DNA from: Haloterrigena alkaliphila
GTDB lineage: Archaea; Halobacteriota; Halobacteria; Halobacteriales; Natrialbaceae
Direction: 5' to 3'
NCBI RefSeq assembly: GCF_017352155.2
Contig: NZ_CP071462.1
Coordinates: 1,240,001 to 1,304,000, forward strand
DNA length: 64,000 nt
The translations under genes and the position numbers were made by a program. The notes under the pieces were generated by a model. That model made no database searches. It was not told where the DNA came from and saw only the letters and a list, made by a program, of their open reading frames with translations. Below, in pieces: positions 8,649 to 20,195 of this stretch (positions are counted from its first letter, which is position 1; every line of letters starts with the position of its first letter).

Positions 8649-8736
8649 ACGGTGGCATAGGTTCGGGAGGGGGGATAGGCCTGTCCTTGCCTTCGCAACC
8701 GTCGGAGAATCGCGGACGGCGACGCCCCCGCGTGGA

Positions 8737-9288
8737 TCACGCCTCCAGGTCGAACTCGAGGACGTCGCCCTCGCTGACGTCGTGGTCGGTCGTCCACTCG
8801 TAGACGACCTCGAGGACGTACTGCCCTCGACCGGGATACTCCTGTTCGCCCCCGTCCTCGTCCGGTCCGGGCGCCGGCGCGTGGTGGATACCGGTGATCG
8901 TGCCGTCTTCGTCGGCGTAGACGATGTCGATGCCGAAGTCCATCTCTCGCATGACGAAGGTGCGCTCCGAAGCCGACTCGAAGACGAACAGCATCCCGCG
9001 GTCGGCGGGGAGGTCCTCGGTATCGCTCAGTCCGAGGTACCGGAGGTCGTCCGTGTCGGCGATCGCCGCCGTCACCGAACCGAGTTCGTCGCCGTCCGCC
9101 GACACGGCCCGGACCTCGGTCGTGTCGTACTCCTCGTGAATCGTCGATTCGTTCTCGTCGTTCGAGTCGTTCGAATCGTTCGAGTCAGTGTCGTTCGGTT
9201 GGGCCGAGTCGTCCTCCCCCAGACAGCCGGCGACCGCGACCGCACCGGAGACGCCGAGGAGGCGTCGTCGAGTTACCCCGTCGTGCAT
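8737..9288 (-). CDS. DUF192 family lipoprotein
   Basis: The start ATG 9288 gives a signal sequence with a Tat/lipobox pattern (VTRRRLLGVSGAVAVAGCLG); a longer frame begins 69 bases upstream but lacks this. After an Asn/Asp/Ser-rich linker the DUF192 domain covers roughly residues 70-180 with the family words YLGLSDTEDLPADRGMLFVF, FVMREMDFGIDIVYAD and YVLEV. The protein would be anchored on the outside of the membrane. The biochemical role of DUF192 is not established. Its 3' end faces SUI1. Confidence 0.88.
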   Translation of the reverse strand: MHDGVTRRRLLGVSGAVAVAGCLGEDDSAQPNDTDSNDSNDSNDENESTIHEEYDTTEVRAVSADGDELGSVTAAIADTDDLRYLGLSDTEDLPADRGMLFVFESASERTFVMREMDFGIDIVYADEDGTITGIHHAPAPGPDEDGGEQEYPGRGQYVLEVVYEWTTDHDVSEGDVLEFDLEA

Positions 9289-9395
9289 GTCCGTGATTCC
9301 GACGCTGCGGGATAAATTAGTTTTGCAACGCCGGTTGAAACAATCTGCGAGAATCACTGTCGCCGGTCGAGAACAGCGCTACCGCCGATCGGCCG

Positions 9396-11177
9396 TTACA
9401 GGCGCGACTTGATCGTCTCGGCCGTCTTCTCGCCGATTCCGGAGACGCTCTCGAGGTCGTCCACGCTCGCCTCGCGGACGTTTTCGACGCTCCCGAACCG
9501 CCCGAGCAGGCGCTTTCGCGTTTCGGGGCCGACGCCGGGCACGTCGTCCAGCACGGTCTTGACCTCGTCGCGGACGGTCTGGTGGTACTGCACGGCGAAC
9601 CGATGGGCCTCGTCGCGGACCCGCTGGAGGAGGTGCAGGTGGGGCGCGTCGCTGGGCCACGAGAACTGGCGGTCCGGCGTCACGACGCGTTCTTCGGCCT
9701 TCGCCAGCGCGACCGCTGGCACGTCCCACCCCACAGTAGCGAGCGCGTCTCGAGCGGCCTCGAGCTGTCCCGCCCCGCCGTCGATCAGGAGCAGGTCGGG
9801 GTCGGGCCGGTCGTCCCGTCCCTCGACGACGCGGCTGGCGCGCCACTCGAGCAAGGCCCGCATGTTGTCGTAGTCGTCGTTCTGGTCTGTCAGCTTCTTC
9901 CGGCGGTAGTCGGCCTTCTCGGCGCTGCCGTCGACGAACGTCACGTTACTGCCCACGGCCGACTTCCCCTGGGCGTGGCTCACGTCGAACCCCTCGATGC
10001 GCCCGGCCGACTCGAGGTCGAGCGCGTCGGCGAGCATCGCACACTCGTCGCGACCGCCGACGTTCCGGCGGGCGTTCTTCAGCGCCAGATCGACCAGTTT
10101 GGCCTCCCGGCCGGCCCCGGGGACGCGGACCGAGACGCCCTCGGCCTCGAGCCACGCCGCGACCTCGTCGTCGCCGTGGCGTTCGGGCAGGAGCAGGGCG
10201 TCGGGCATGTCCCGCTCGGCGTAGTACTGCACGATGAAGGCGGCCAGCACGGCGGGAACGCCGCCCTCCTCGGTGTCTTCCGGGCCGGCGCCCCCTGTCG
10301 GACCGACCCTACTATCCGCACCCGGCGCCTCGAGCGTGTGCCGATCCCGGTCCACCAGTTTGCCGCGCTCGGCGCGCAGGCGGGCGACGGTCGCGTCCTC
10401 GCCCTCGATCGCGGCCCCGAGGACGTCGACGCTGCGCTCGTCGCCGACCGACTGGACCGCCTCGCCGCCCTCGCCGTGGAACGCCTCGACGGTCTCGAGG
10501 CGGTCCCGAAGATTGGCCGCCCGTTCGAAGTTCTGATCCTGCGCGGCGGCCTCCATCTCGCGGCGCAGCGGGTCCGCGAGGATGCCCGTCTCGCCCTCGA
10601 AGAAGCGCTCGACGGCGGTGACGTCCTGCGCGTAGCTCTCGAGGTCGATCTCGCGGGTACAGGGCGCGGTGCACAGCCCCATCTCGTAGTCCAGACAGGG
10701 GCGCTCGCGACCGCTGTACTTGTGGTCCGAACAGCCGCGGACGCCGTACGTCTCTCGCAGCGCTTTCACGACGGTCTCGACCTGTCCCTTGTTCGTGAAG
10801 GGACCGAAGACGGTCGCGGACTCCGCGGGATCGCGTGTGATCTCGATGCGGGGTGCCTCGTGGGCCGTCAACTGGACCATCGGATAGGACTTGTCGTCCT
10901 TCAGCCGGACGTTGTACCGGGGCTGGTGGCGCTTGATCAGGTTCGCCTCGAGCAACAGCGCCTGCGTCTCGGTGTCGGTGACGGCGATCTCGATCTCGTC
11001 GGCGCGGTCGACCATCCGCCGGATCCGGGCCGTTCGCGGGTCGGCGTAAGAGCGGACCCGACTCCGGAGGTCGACGGCCTTCCCGACGTAGAGCGTCGTT
11101 CCGTCGGCCCGGAACTGGTAGACCCCGGGCTCGCGGGGTAACGACCCTGCGCGCTCGCGAACCGCGTCGGCGTTCAT
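9396..11177 (-). CDS. uvrC: UvrABC excinuclease subunit C
   Basis: The product of 593 residues has the full UvrC layout. The N-terminal GIY-YIG nuclease is seen in [22 protein letters not shown]; a Cys cluster follows ([14 protein letters not shown]); the UvrB-binding UVR motif lies near residue 200 ([20 protein letters not shown]). The RNase H-like nuclease domain has [19 protein letters not shown] and [15 protein letters not shown]. The C-terminus is a tandem helix-hairpin-helix ([30 protein letters not shown]). It makes the 3' and 5' incisions in nucleotide excision repair with UvrA and UvrB, which are not in this window. A short Gly/Glu/Pro-rich insertion sits near residue 290. Haloarchaea carry bacterial-type Uvr genes, so its presence is expected. 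Confidence 0.97.
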   Translation of the reverse strand: MNADAVRERAGSLPREPGVYQFRADGTTLYVGKAVDLRSRVRSYADPRTARIRRMVDRADEIEIAVTDTETQALLLEANLIKRHQPRYNVRLKDDKSYPMVQLTAHEAPRIEITRDPAESATVFGPFTNKGQVETVVKALRETYGVRGCSDHKYSGRERPCLDYEMGLCTAPCTREIDLESYAQDVTAVERFFEGETGILADPLRREMEAAAQDQNFERAANLRDRLETVEAFHGEGGEAVQSVGDERSVDVLGAAIEGEDATVARLRAERGKLVDRDRHTLEAPGADSRVGPTGGAGPEDTEEGGVPAVLAAFIVQYYAERDMPDALLLPERHGDDEVAAWLEAEGVSVRVPGAGREAKLVDLALKNARRNVGGRDECAMLADALDLESAGRIEGFDVSHAQGKSAVGSNVTFVDGSAEKADYRRKKLTDQNDDYDNMRALLEWRASRVVEGRDDRPDPDLLLIDGGAGQLEAARDALATVGWDVPAVALAKAEERVVTPDRQFSWPSDAPHLHLLQRVRDEAHRFAVQYHQTVRDEVKTVLDDVPGVGPETRKRLLGRFGSVENVREASVDDLESVSGIGEKTAETIKSRL

Positions 11178-11270
11178 CGGCGGGCCTAGGGCATCGGAGG
11201 CTTTCAGCCTGACTCATCGCGGCCGCGGAATCCGTCTCGCCGAGCGGACAGTTTGCCGCGCCAACCCGAC

Positions 11271-12440
11271 TTACCCGGTGTCGTACTCCGCGAACGTGAT
11301 CCGCCAGGAGTCGGGATCCGTGAGCCGCTTCCCGTCGACCCGCCACTCCTCGCCGTCCGCGTCGCCCTCGGACCCGATGGCCGAGAGCAGATAGACGCCG
11401 TGGGCGGTCGGCGTCGTGAATCGCGAGAGGGGGAACCGCTGGTTGCTGTGGAACCCGTACCGGGAGCGGAGCGACGACGGGAGGACCCCCGACGGCGCGA
11501 CGACGAGCGCCGCGTCGGCGTTCGCCTCGAGCACCGACTCGAGGGCCGCGGCGAGCGCCCGCTTTCGACCGGCGGACGAGTCCGACGAGAGGGGGACGAC
11601 GTCCGTCAGGCGAGTCACGTTCGCGCCGTCGATCGTCCGCGTTCCGGTCACGATCGCGGCGAGCGGCGTCCCCTCGTAGCGACCGACGTACGTCGTGTAG
11701 TCCCAGTGCGGATTGTCGAACCGCCAGCGGTAGAACGTCTCGTCGCGAACCAGGTGAAACCGGTCGGGAACGTCGCGGCGGTAGACGGACGCGAGCGTGG
11801 CCGGGGGAACGCCGTCGGTTCGCTCGACGTCGATGCCGGTGGGAGCGCTTCGCCGGCGCGACTTGGCGGCGTGGTAGCCGCGGGCGACCAGTTCCGCCCC
11901 CTTGCGAACCACCCCTGCCCCGGGGCCGTCGAGCCGATCGCCGACCACGGCGGCGGGTCGTTGCAGTCGGTAGTGCGCCTCCCGCTCTTCGACGAGACGC
12001 CAGCCGTGTTTCTCGAACGTCGCCTTGGTCAGTTCGTTCGGAAAGTCGAATACGAACTCGATACCGGCGTCGGCGTAGTACCCGAGTCCCGCCTCGAAGA
12101 GGTTCGTGTAGATCCCCCGTCGTCGGTGATCGCTCCGAACCGCGCCGTCGCACGACTGGATGACGCGCATCGTCCGGTCGCCGGTGGACAGATCCAGGTG
12201 CCAGAACCCCGCCGCGCCCACGATACGGCCGTCGAACTCCGCGACGAAGACGTGAACGTCGTCGGCGTACGGATTGGCCTCGTACTTCCACTCGAACCAG
12301 CGGTCCGTCAGCCGCTCTGACAACACGTCCTGATACAGCGAGAGGAGCCCCTCGCGATCCTGGCGGCGATACGGACGAACGGTGTACCCGTCCGGGAGCG
12401 GTTCGGAATCGCCGGATGTCACTCGAGCGCGTTCGGACAT
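11271..12440 (-). CDS. GNAT family acetyltransferase-like protein (two-domain)
   Basis: The frame could start at 12458, but ATG 12440 (MSERARVTSG) is preferred because a TATA-like stretch (TATTACTATAGG on the minus strand, about 12465-12476) lies the right distance upstream. The product has 389 residues. The N-terminal half is GNAT-like: YTVRPYRRQDREGLLSLYQ, then GAVRSDHRRRGIYTNLFEAG as the acetyl-CoA loop and DFPNELTKATFEKHGW as motif B. The second half has a further substrate-binding-type domain with DETFYRWRFDNPHWDY, similar to proteins with an added GNAT-like or sterol-carrier-like domain. It is likely cytoplasmic. Substrate unknown; in some genomes such proteins modify polysaccharide sugars. 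Confidence 0.8.
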   Translation of the reverse strand: MSERARVTSGDSEPLPDGYTVRPYRRQDREGLLSLYQDVLSERLTDRWFEWKYEANPYADDVHVFVAEFDGRIVGAAGFWHLDLSTGDRTMRVIQSCDGAVRSDHRRRGIYTNLFEAGLGYYADAGIEFVFDFPNELTKATFEKHGWRLVEEREAHYRLQRPAAVVGDRLDGPGAGVVRKGAELVARGYHAAKSRRRSAPTGIDVERTDGVPPATLASVYRRDVPDRFHLVRDETFYRWRFDNPHWDYTTYVGRYEGTPLAAIVTGTRTIDGANVTRLTDVVPLSSDSSAGRKRALAAALESVLEANADAALVVAPSGVLPSSLRSRYGFHSNQRFPLSRFTTPTAHGVYLLSAIGSEGDADGEEWRVDGKRLTDPDSWRITFAEYDTG

Positions 12441-12679
12441 AGCCGGAACTGCGTTCAATCACCTATAGTAATAGGACGCGTACACCGACGTATCGCGGGG
12501 TTGTTCGTGCGATACCGTCGGTATGTGTATCGTTACCGACCCGTACAGGGCGTCTACTGAACGCGTCCGCCGCGCCAGATTCGGACACAACAGACCGTCT
12601 ACTGGCGAATAATCCGACCTTGATCCGCTCCGATCGAGAAACGGAGAGTGGCGGTGACTCTCGAGCGGCGGCCGAGCTC

Positions 12680-13447
12680 TCAGCGCGACTCGTCGGAATC
12701 GGTGGTCGAATCCCGGTCGGCGCTCGAGTCGCGATCGACCCCCGCAGTGTCGTCGGTCACGGTGTCGTCGGGCACGGTATCGTCGCTCGATCTTCTCGTT
12801 ACAGCTCCGCCATCGACTGCTCCGCTCCCGCTGCTCGGATCGTTCCCGTCGGCCGGTTCTCCGTCGTCGGCCGCCGGCGCCGGTCCGGGGCTGATCGCCT
12901 CCTCGAGTTCCATCGTCCGGCCGGACTCGATGTCGGCGTCGGTCACCGGCAGCGAGAGATCGTCACCGCCGCTGACCCGGAGCACGAGCCGTCGCGAGCG
13001 CGAGCGGGCGTAGCGAACGACGAACACGCCCGCGAGGACCAGCAGCACGATCCCGGCCACGAGAATGGACAGATCGACCGCGGTCAGAACCGTCGCGGCG
13101 GTCTCGAGGGCCCCGTCGGCGACGGCGGGCGTTTCGGTGCTCCCGGCGAGGTCGTCGAGCAGTCCGTCGAGGTCGAACGTCTGCGCGAGGACGACCAGGC
13201 CGAGGCCCAATCCCAGCAGGACGGACGCCCAGACGAGCCGCGCGGGCGCACTCTCGGTTTCGACGGAGACCCGCGTGACGTTGGGACGGGCGACGTCTCG
13301 GAAGTTGGCTTCGTCGCCGTCGGGCGTGAACGTGAGCACGCGCTGGTTCGTGACGACGACCGTCGCGGAATCGAACTCGACGCGGTGTCGCTCGCGCTCG
13401 CCGTCGTACAACAACTCGTCGACGCGCTCGCTCCAGGTCCCGAGCAT
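12680..13447 (-). CDS. Two-TM membrane protein with PH-like N-terminal domain, hypothetical
   Basis: The product has 255 residues. The first 70 residues look like the bacterial-PH or YdbT-like fold that often begins membrane proteins (ERERHRVEFDSATVVVTNQRVLTFTPDG). Two hydrophobic helices follow, about residues 70-90 (LVWASVLLGLGLGLVVLAQ) and 125-145 (LSILVAGIVLLVLAGVFVV). The C-terminal 80 residues are Asp/Ser/Thr-rich and probably disordered. It is a known type of haloarchaeal hypothetical protein; function unknown. The gene is divergent from the small gene at 13555. Confidence 0.82.
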   Translation of the reverse strand: MLGTWSERVDELLYDGERERHRVEFDSATVVVTNQRVLTFTPDGDEANFRDVARPNVTRVSVETESAPARLVWASVLLGLGLGLVVLAQTFDLDGLLDDLAGSTETPAVADGALETAATVLTAVDLSILVAGIVLLVLAGVFVVRYARSRSRRLVLRVSGGDDLSLPVTDADIESGRTMELEEAISPGPAPAADDGEPADGNDPSSGSGAVDGGAVTRRSSDDTVPDDTVTDDTAGVDRDSSADRDSTTDSDESR

Positions 13448-13554
13448 GACTCTCTCGGAGGTTCGTCGTCGAGCGGCAAGTAGCTCGCGGCACGTTCCAC
13501 TCGCTGCAGCGAGGACGCGGTACGTTTTCGGTCGTCGGCGCGCAACGGGTTCGT

Positions 13555-13824
13555 ATGAGTGACTCGACGGTGCGGTGCTGGCTCGTGGAACGCGACTTCG
13601 ACAGCCGAAACATCGTGACGCTCGTCTACGCGACGCCCGACGGCTCGCGCTACCAGCAGCGCGAGCGGTCCTCGACCGCGCTCCGGAGCGGTCCCGACGT
13701 CACCGCGGCCGTAGAAGTCGACGAGGACGAACTCGAGCCGGTCACCGACGAGGAGACCAGAGAACGATACGCGACCGAGGCCGAGCGAACCGCCGAGCAG
13801 TACGACCCGGACGACCCGATCTAA
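13555..13824 (+). CDS. Small conserved haloarchaeal hypothetical protein
   Basis: The product has 89 residues and is soluble and acidic. It begins MSDSTVRCWLVERDFDSRN and contains VYATPDGSRYQQRERS, a short beta-rich segment, followed by an acidic helix. No motif allows a functional call. The length, codon bias and lone ATG preceded by an AT-poor leader support a real gene. It is divergent from the membrane protein at 12680-13447 across about 107 bases. Confidence 0.72.
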   Translation: MSDSTVRCWLVERDFDSRNIVTLVYATPDGSRYQQRERSSTALRSGPDVTAAVEVDEDELEPVTDEETRERYATEAERTAEQYDPDDPI

Positions 13825-14012
13825 AACCGGACCGACCGTCGCGACTCGAGCGGCACCGGGGACGAGAGTCGGATTCGAACGCACCCGCACCGCCTTACAT
13901 TTAATCGCCGAATTCTTCGGTATCATCGGCTATTGCTCCCGAATGCGGTCGCTGACGGAGTTTTTACAAGTATGTCACCATGCTTAATAGTATTCGGTTT
14001 CACACGCTACAT

Positions 14013-14930
14013 ATGAGCGCGATCGAACTCGACAGTGTCGAGAAGCGATTCGGCGACGTCGTCGCCCTGAACGGCCTCTCGCTGGCGGTCGAGGAAGGCG
14101 AAGTCTTCGGCTTCCTCGGTCCGAACGGCGCGGGGAAATCGACGACAATCAACATCATGCTCGATTTCCTCCGTCCGACCGCCGGGTCGGCGTCGATCCT
14201 CGGCTACGACGCCCAGGAGAACAGCAAGGCGATCCGCCAGCGCATCGGCGTCCTCCCAGAGGGGTTCGAGACCTACGACCGGTTGACCGGTCGCCAGCAC
14301 CTCGAGTTCGCCATCGAGTCCAAGGACGCGTCCGATTCCCCGGAGGAACTGCTCGAGCGAGTCGGCATCCTCGACGCGGCCGACCAGAAGACCGGCGGCT
14401 ACTCGAAGGGGATGGCACAGCGACTCCTGCTCGCGATGGCGCTGGTCGGCGACCCCGACCTGCTGGTTCTCGACGAACCCTCGACCGGCCTCGATCCCAA
14501 CGGCGCCCGAGAGATGCGGGAGATCATCCGGGAGGAAAACGCGCGCGGCGTGACCGTCTTCTTCTCGAGTCACATCCTGGAACAGGTCGAGGCGGTCTGT
14601 GACCGGGTCGGCATCGTCCGCGACGGGGAGATGGTCGCCGTCGACAGTATCGAGGGGCTGCGCGACTCCGTCAGTTCCGCGACCGTGCTCCAGGTCTCCG
14701 TCGACCGGATTACGGACGAGGCGCTCTCGGCCGTCCGCTCGCTGTCCGGGACCGGCTCCGTCGACACCCGCGAGCGAGACGGCGAACGGACGATCCTCGT
14801 CGAGGTCGAGGGATCGAAGACGGCGGTCCTCGAGGCGCTCGAGGACGCCGGCATCGTGGTCGAGGACTTCTCGACGGAGGAAGCGTCGCTCGACGACGTC
14901 TTCCGTTCCTACACGGAGGTGACGGCATGA
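14013..14930 (+). CDS. ABC transporter ATP-binding protein
   Basis: The chosen start ATG 14013 gives MSAIELDSVEKRFGDVV, the usual N-terminus; the open frame extends 33 bases further upstream through the promoter region. Walker A is GPNGAGKST, the signature motif is YSKGMAQRLLLAMAL, Walker B is LLVLDEPSTGLDP and the switch His is in FFSSHILEQ. The last 90 residues are an added domain typical of drug/polymer export ATPases. It overlaps the next gene by 4 bases (ATGA), so the two form an export ABC unit, similar to NosDFY- or natAB-type systems. The substrate is not indicated. Confidence 0.95.
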   Translation: MSAIELDSVEKRFGDVVALNGLSLAVEEGEVFGFLGPNGAGKSTTINIMLDFLRPTAGSASILGYDAQENSKAIRQRIGVLPEGFETYDRLTGRQHLEFAIESKDASDSPEELLERVGILDAADQKTGGYSKGMAQRLLLAMALVGDPDLLVLDEPSTGLDPNGAREMREIIREENARGVTVFFSSHILEQVEAVCDRVGIVRDGEMVAVDSIEGLRDSVSSATVLQVSVDRITDEALSAVRSLSGTGSVDTRERDGERTILVEVEGSKTAVLEALEDAGIVVEDFSTEEASLDDVFRSYTEVTA

Positions 14931-15799
14931 GCGTCGCCGCCGTCGCCCGAAAGGACTTCAGGGACGGCATCCGCTCCCGGCTCCTCTGGGGACTGATCGC
15001 GCTGTTCGTCCTCTCCATCGGCGGGTTCGGCTTCATCGCGACGCGGTCCTCGCCGGACCAGGGAGGCGCGGTCGCACTCATCGGCATCCTCGGCATCTCG
15101 GCCCTGTTGGCCGTCGTCTTCCTCGTTCCGCTGACCGGACTGGTCGTCAGCATCAAGTCGATCGTTCGCGAGCGCGAACTCGGCAGCATCAGGATCCTGC
15201 TGTCGCTGCCCCACACCCGCGCGGAGGTCGTCGCCGGAAAGTTCATCGGCCGCGTCGGCCTGCTGACCGTCGCGATCCTCGCGGGCTTCATCCCGGCCGG
15301 CCTGCTGTTCATGGTCCGGGTCAGCGACTTCCCGCTGTTCGAGTACGCGGCGTTCGTCCTCGTGACGATCCTGTTCGGCGTCATGTTCGTCGCCGTCGGG
15401 TTGAGCGTCTCCGCGCTGACGGAAACGGAGACGCGCGCGACCATCGGCGGAATCACGGCGTTCTTCCTGCTGTACTTCTGGCAGGGCATCTTCAACTGGC
15501 TGAACGGCCAGCTGGACCTCTTCTCGCCGACGGGTGATGCGTTCATGTTTATTCAACGGTTCCACCTGATGAACGTCTTCTACGACTCGCTGATGGCGAT
15601 TCTGTCGATCCGATACGAGGAGATTCCGAACGCGTCGCTCGCCGCGATCGGCCAGTCGATGGCGCAAGGGCCGGGAGGCGCCGCCATCGCCGATCAGCCG
15701 TTCTACCTCCAGCACTGGTTCGCGTTCGTGATCCTCGCGCTCTGGGTCGCCGTCCCGCTGGGGATCGGCTACTGGCGCTTCGAGCGCACCGACCTCTGA
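14927..15799 (+). CDS. ABC transporter permease (ABC-2 type)
   Basis: The product of 290 residues starts inside the end of the ATPase gene (ATGA overlap). The N-terminal MSVAAVARKDFRDGIRSRLLWGL is the typical cytoplasmic lead-in helix of ABC-2 permeases. Six hydrophobic segments are visible, including ALFVLSIGGFGFIATR, GILGISALLAVVFLVPLTGL, FVLVTILFGVMFVAVGLSV, ITAFFLLYFW and WFAFVILALWVAVPLGIGYW. The SIKSIVRERELGSIRILLSL motif after the second TM pair is characteristic of the family. It works with the ATPase just upstream. Cargo unknown. Confidence 0.92.
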   Translation: MSVAAVARKDFRDGIRSRLLWGLIALFVLSIGGFGFIATRSSPDQGGAVALIGILGISALLAVVFLVPLTGLVVSIKSIVRERELGSIRILLSLPHTRAEVVAGKFIGRVGLLTVAILAGFIPAGLLFMVRVSDFPLFEYAAFVLVTILFGVMFVAVGLSVSALTETETRATIGGITAFFLLYFWQGIFNWLNGQLDLFSPTGDAFMFIQRFHLMNVFYDSLMAILSIRYEEIPNASLAAIGQSMAQGPGGAAIADQPFYLQHWFAFVILALWVAVPLGIGYWRFERTDL

Positions 15800-15887
15800 G
15801 CGGCAAGTCGTTCTCGCTCTCGAGGCGACGAACCGACGGGACGATACGCGGCGATTATTTTAGCAACTGTGGGTGGTACGTCGGTCC

Positions 15888-16892
15888 GTGACCGACTGCA
15901 TCTTCTACGGCGGCAAGGGCGGCGTCGGCAAGACGACCTGCGCGGCGGCGACCGCCCTGCGACTCGCCGCCGACGGGCGGGAGACGCTGCTCGTCTCGAC
16001 CGACCCGGCCCACTCGCTGTCCGACTCCCTCGAGGCCGATCTCGGCCCCGAACCGCGCGAACTCGAGTACGCGGGCGAGACCGAGGCCCGGAGTGACGGG
16101 ACCGACACCGCCGGCGGCTCCCTCTGGGCCGTCGAGATCGACGCCGAGACGCAGCGAGACCGCTACGAGAAACTCGCTCGAGCGCTGGCGAAGGACCTCC
16201 GCAGCGCCGGGATCCGACTCGACGACGAGGAGATCGAGCGCCTGTTCGCCTCGGGCGCGCCGGCCGGCAGCGACGAGATCGCGGCGCTGGACCTGCTCGT
16301 CGAGTACGTGGACGAAGGAGCGTGGGACGTCGTCGTCTTCGACACCGCACCGACGGGCCACACCCTCCGGCTGTTCGACATGCCCGACGTGATGGGGCTG
16401 GCCCTCGAGACGGTCCAGTCGCTGCGCGGACAGGCGAAGCGGATCGGCGACGCCGCCCGGACGGCGGTGCTCGGCCCGATGTCGCTGATGACGGGCAGCG
16501 GCGAGGACGAGGAGGAGAGCCTCGAGGCGTTCCGCGCGCGCCTCGAGCGCGCCCGCGACCTGCTGACCGATCCCGAGCGAACCGAGTTCCGCGTCGTCCT
16601 GCTCCCGGAGGGGATGGCCATCGCCGAATCCGAGCGCCTCGTCGAGACCCTCGGCGAGGCCGACGTGCGGGTCGACCGCCTCGTCGTGAACCGGGTCTTC
16701 GAGGACCCCGAGGACGACTGCTCGCGCTGTCGGTCGCGCCACGAGCGGCATACCCAGCGCGTGGCGGAGATTCGGGAGACGTTTTCGGACCGCGAGGTCG
16801 TGACGTTGCCCGAACGGGAGGGCGAGGTGCAGGGACTCGAGTCGCTGGCGGAGATCGCGGCGCGGTTGCCCGGTTCCAGTCTGCCGTCCTGA
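15888..16892 (+). CDS. ArsA/Get3 (TRC40) family ATPase
   Basis: A GTG at 15888 is preferred over the GTG at 15873 because a TATA-like stretch (GATTATTTTAG, 15853-15863) lies about 25 bases upstream, which would give a nearly leaderless transcript. The product of 334 residues has the deviant P-loop GGKGGVGKTT, the switch I motif STDPAHSLSD, and DTAPTGHTLRLFDMP as switch II. A CSRCRSRH motif near residue 280 matches the zinc-binding CxxC of Get3-type dimers. Only one ATPase domain is present, as in Get3 rather than the fused ArsA. Homologues handle tail-anchored membrane proteins or arsenite. No ars genes are adjacent, so the Get3-like role is favoured, but this is inference. Confidence 0.92.
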   Translation: MTDCIFYGGKGGVGKTTCAAATALRLAADGRETLLVSTDPAHSLSDSLEADLGPEPRELEYAGETEARSDGTDTAGGSLWAVEIDAETQRDRYEKLARALAKDLRSAGIRLDDEEIERLFASGAPAGSDEIAALDLLVEYVDEGAWDVVVFDTAPTGHTLRLFDMPDVMGLALETVQSLRGQAKRIGDAARTAVLGPMSLMTGSGEDEEESLEAFRARLERARDLLTDPERTEFRVVLLPEGMAIAESERLVETLGEADVRVDRLVVNRVFEDPEDDCSRCRSRHERHTQRVAEIRETFSDREVVTLPEREGEVQGLESLAEIAARLPGSSLPS

Positions 16893-17070
16893 ACAGAGTG
16901 TTGAATATAGTGGGTGTAGCCAGCAGAATAGCGCGATTTGATTCTGCTCGTATTTCCCGGAGAGAAGTAGAAGCGGAGCTGTGAAGGCGAACGTCTCAGA
17001 CGCTATGAAACGGGGGTGCCCTCCGTTGCATGCCGTGAGATTTTCCGTCGCTATCCCTTCAGCATCAGCT

Positions 17071-17241
17071 ATGGCCGGATTAATCCAGCGAACGGCACAG
17101 GCGATCGATGACATGTGGCAGTCGATCTGGCACGAGTCGGGTCGCACCGAGAAAATCGTGATCGCCATCGTGCTTCTGGTCACCGGATTGGCCATCCCGG
17201 TGATCCCGATCGTCTTGATCGCCCGGATCATTGCCAACTAA
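17071..17241 (+). CDS. Small single-TM membrane protein
   Basis: The product has 56 residues from ATG 17071 (MAGLIQRTAQAIDDMW). The upstream extension of the frame is not coding. After an amphipathic N-terminus and a charged HESGRTEK turn, a single TM helix is obvious (IVIAIVLLVTGLAIPVIPIV), ending in LIARIIAN. It resembles small haloarchaeal membrane proteins of unknown function. It is preceded by a 178-base interval after the ArsA-like gene. Confidence 0.6.
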   Translation: MAGLIQRTAQAIDDMWQSIWHESGRTEKIVIAIVLLVTGLAIPVIPIVLIARIIAN

Positions 17242-17398
17242 TCAATGATACAGCGGGGTGGAACACACACATTGTCTCTTACACGGGGCTACGAACAGTA
17301 TCCGTATTTGGCACGATTCCCACCGGGACGATGTCCGCCGGCTCGAGCAGACCGAGGAGTACCCAGTTGTTTTGTCGTTGGAACGTCAAACGACACAC

Positions 17399-17587
17399 AT
17401 GACGATTTCCAACGGACGGAACCCGAGCCGTCTCGAGACCGCGGTCGGACTGGCCGTCGCGATAGTCGCGATCGGCGGCACCCAGTTCCTCGGCTGGGAG
17501 TGGGGCGACGGTCGATTCCTGCCGACGATGATCGGCGTCGTCGCCGCCGCGATCGCCGTCGTCGTATTCTTCTACCGACGCGGCTGA
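17399..17587 (+). CDS. Small two-TM membrane protein
   Basis: The product has 62 residues from ATG 17399 (MTISNGRNPSRLETAVGLAV). Two hydrophobic helices can be drawn: AVGLAVAIVAIGGTQFLGW and TMIGVVAAAIAVVVFFY, ending with the positive RRG. The longer upstream frame is out of character and ignored. It is convergent with ligA, whose stop is 36 bases away. Function unknown. Confidence 0.6.
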   Translation: MTISNGRNPSRLETAVGLAVAIVAIGGTQFLGWEWGDGRFLPTMIGVVAAAIAVVVFFYRRG

Positions 17588-17622
17588 GTGCGCCGCGTCG
17601 GATCGCCGGAGGCCGCGACTAG

Positions 17623-20164
<2,542 letters not shown>

Positions 20165-20195
20165 GTGCTCAGCCGAGTACCGGTTGTGCGGCCGT

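Noticed and set aside
10260-10330. Low-complexity insertion in uvrC as another palindromic element
   Set aside because: The DNA there does not form a clear stem like those in leuS, hemD or the cyclodeaminase family gene.
9582-11141. Long plus-strand open frame of 519 codons
   Set aside because: It is the antisense of uvrC, and high GC content keeps it open; the Leu/Val/Asp-rich translation has no motif.
13860-13885. GGATTCGAAC resembling a tRNA T-loop
   Set aside because: The T-arm stem does not pair and no cloverleaf can be formed in the flanks.
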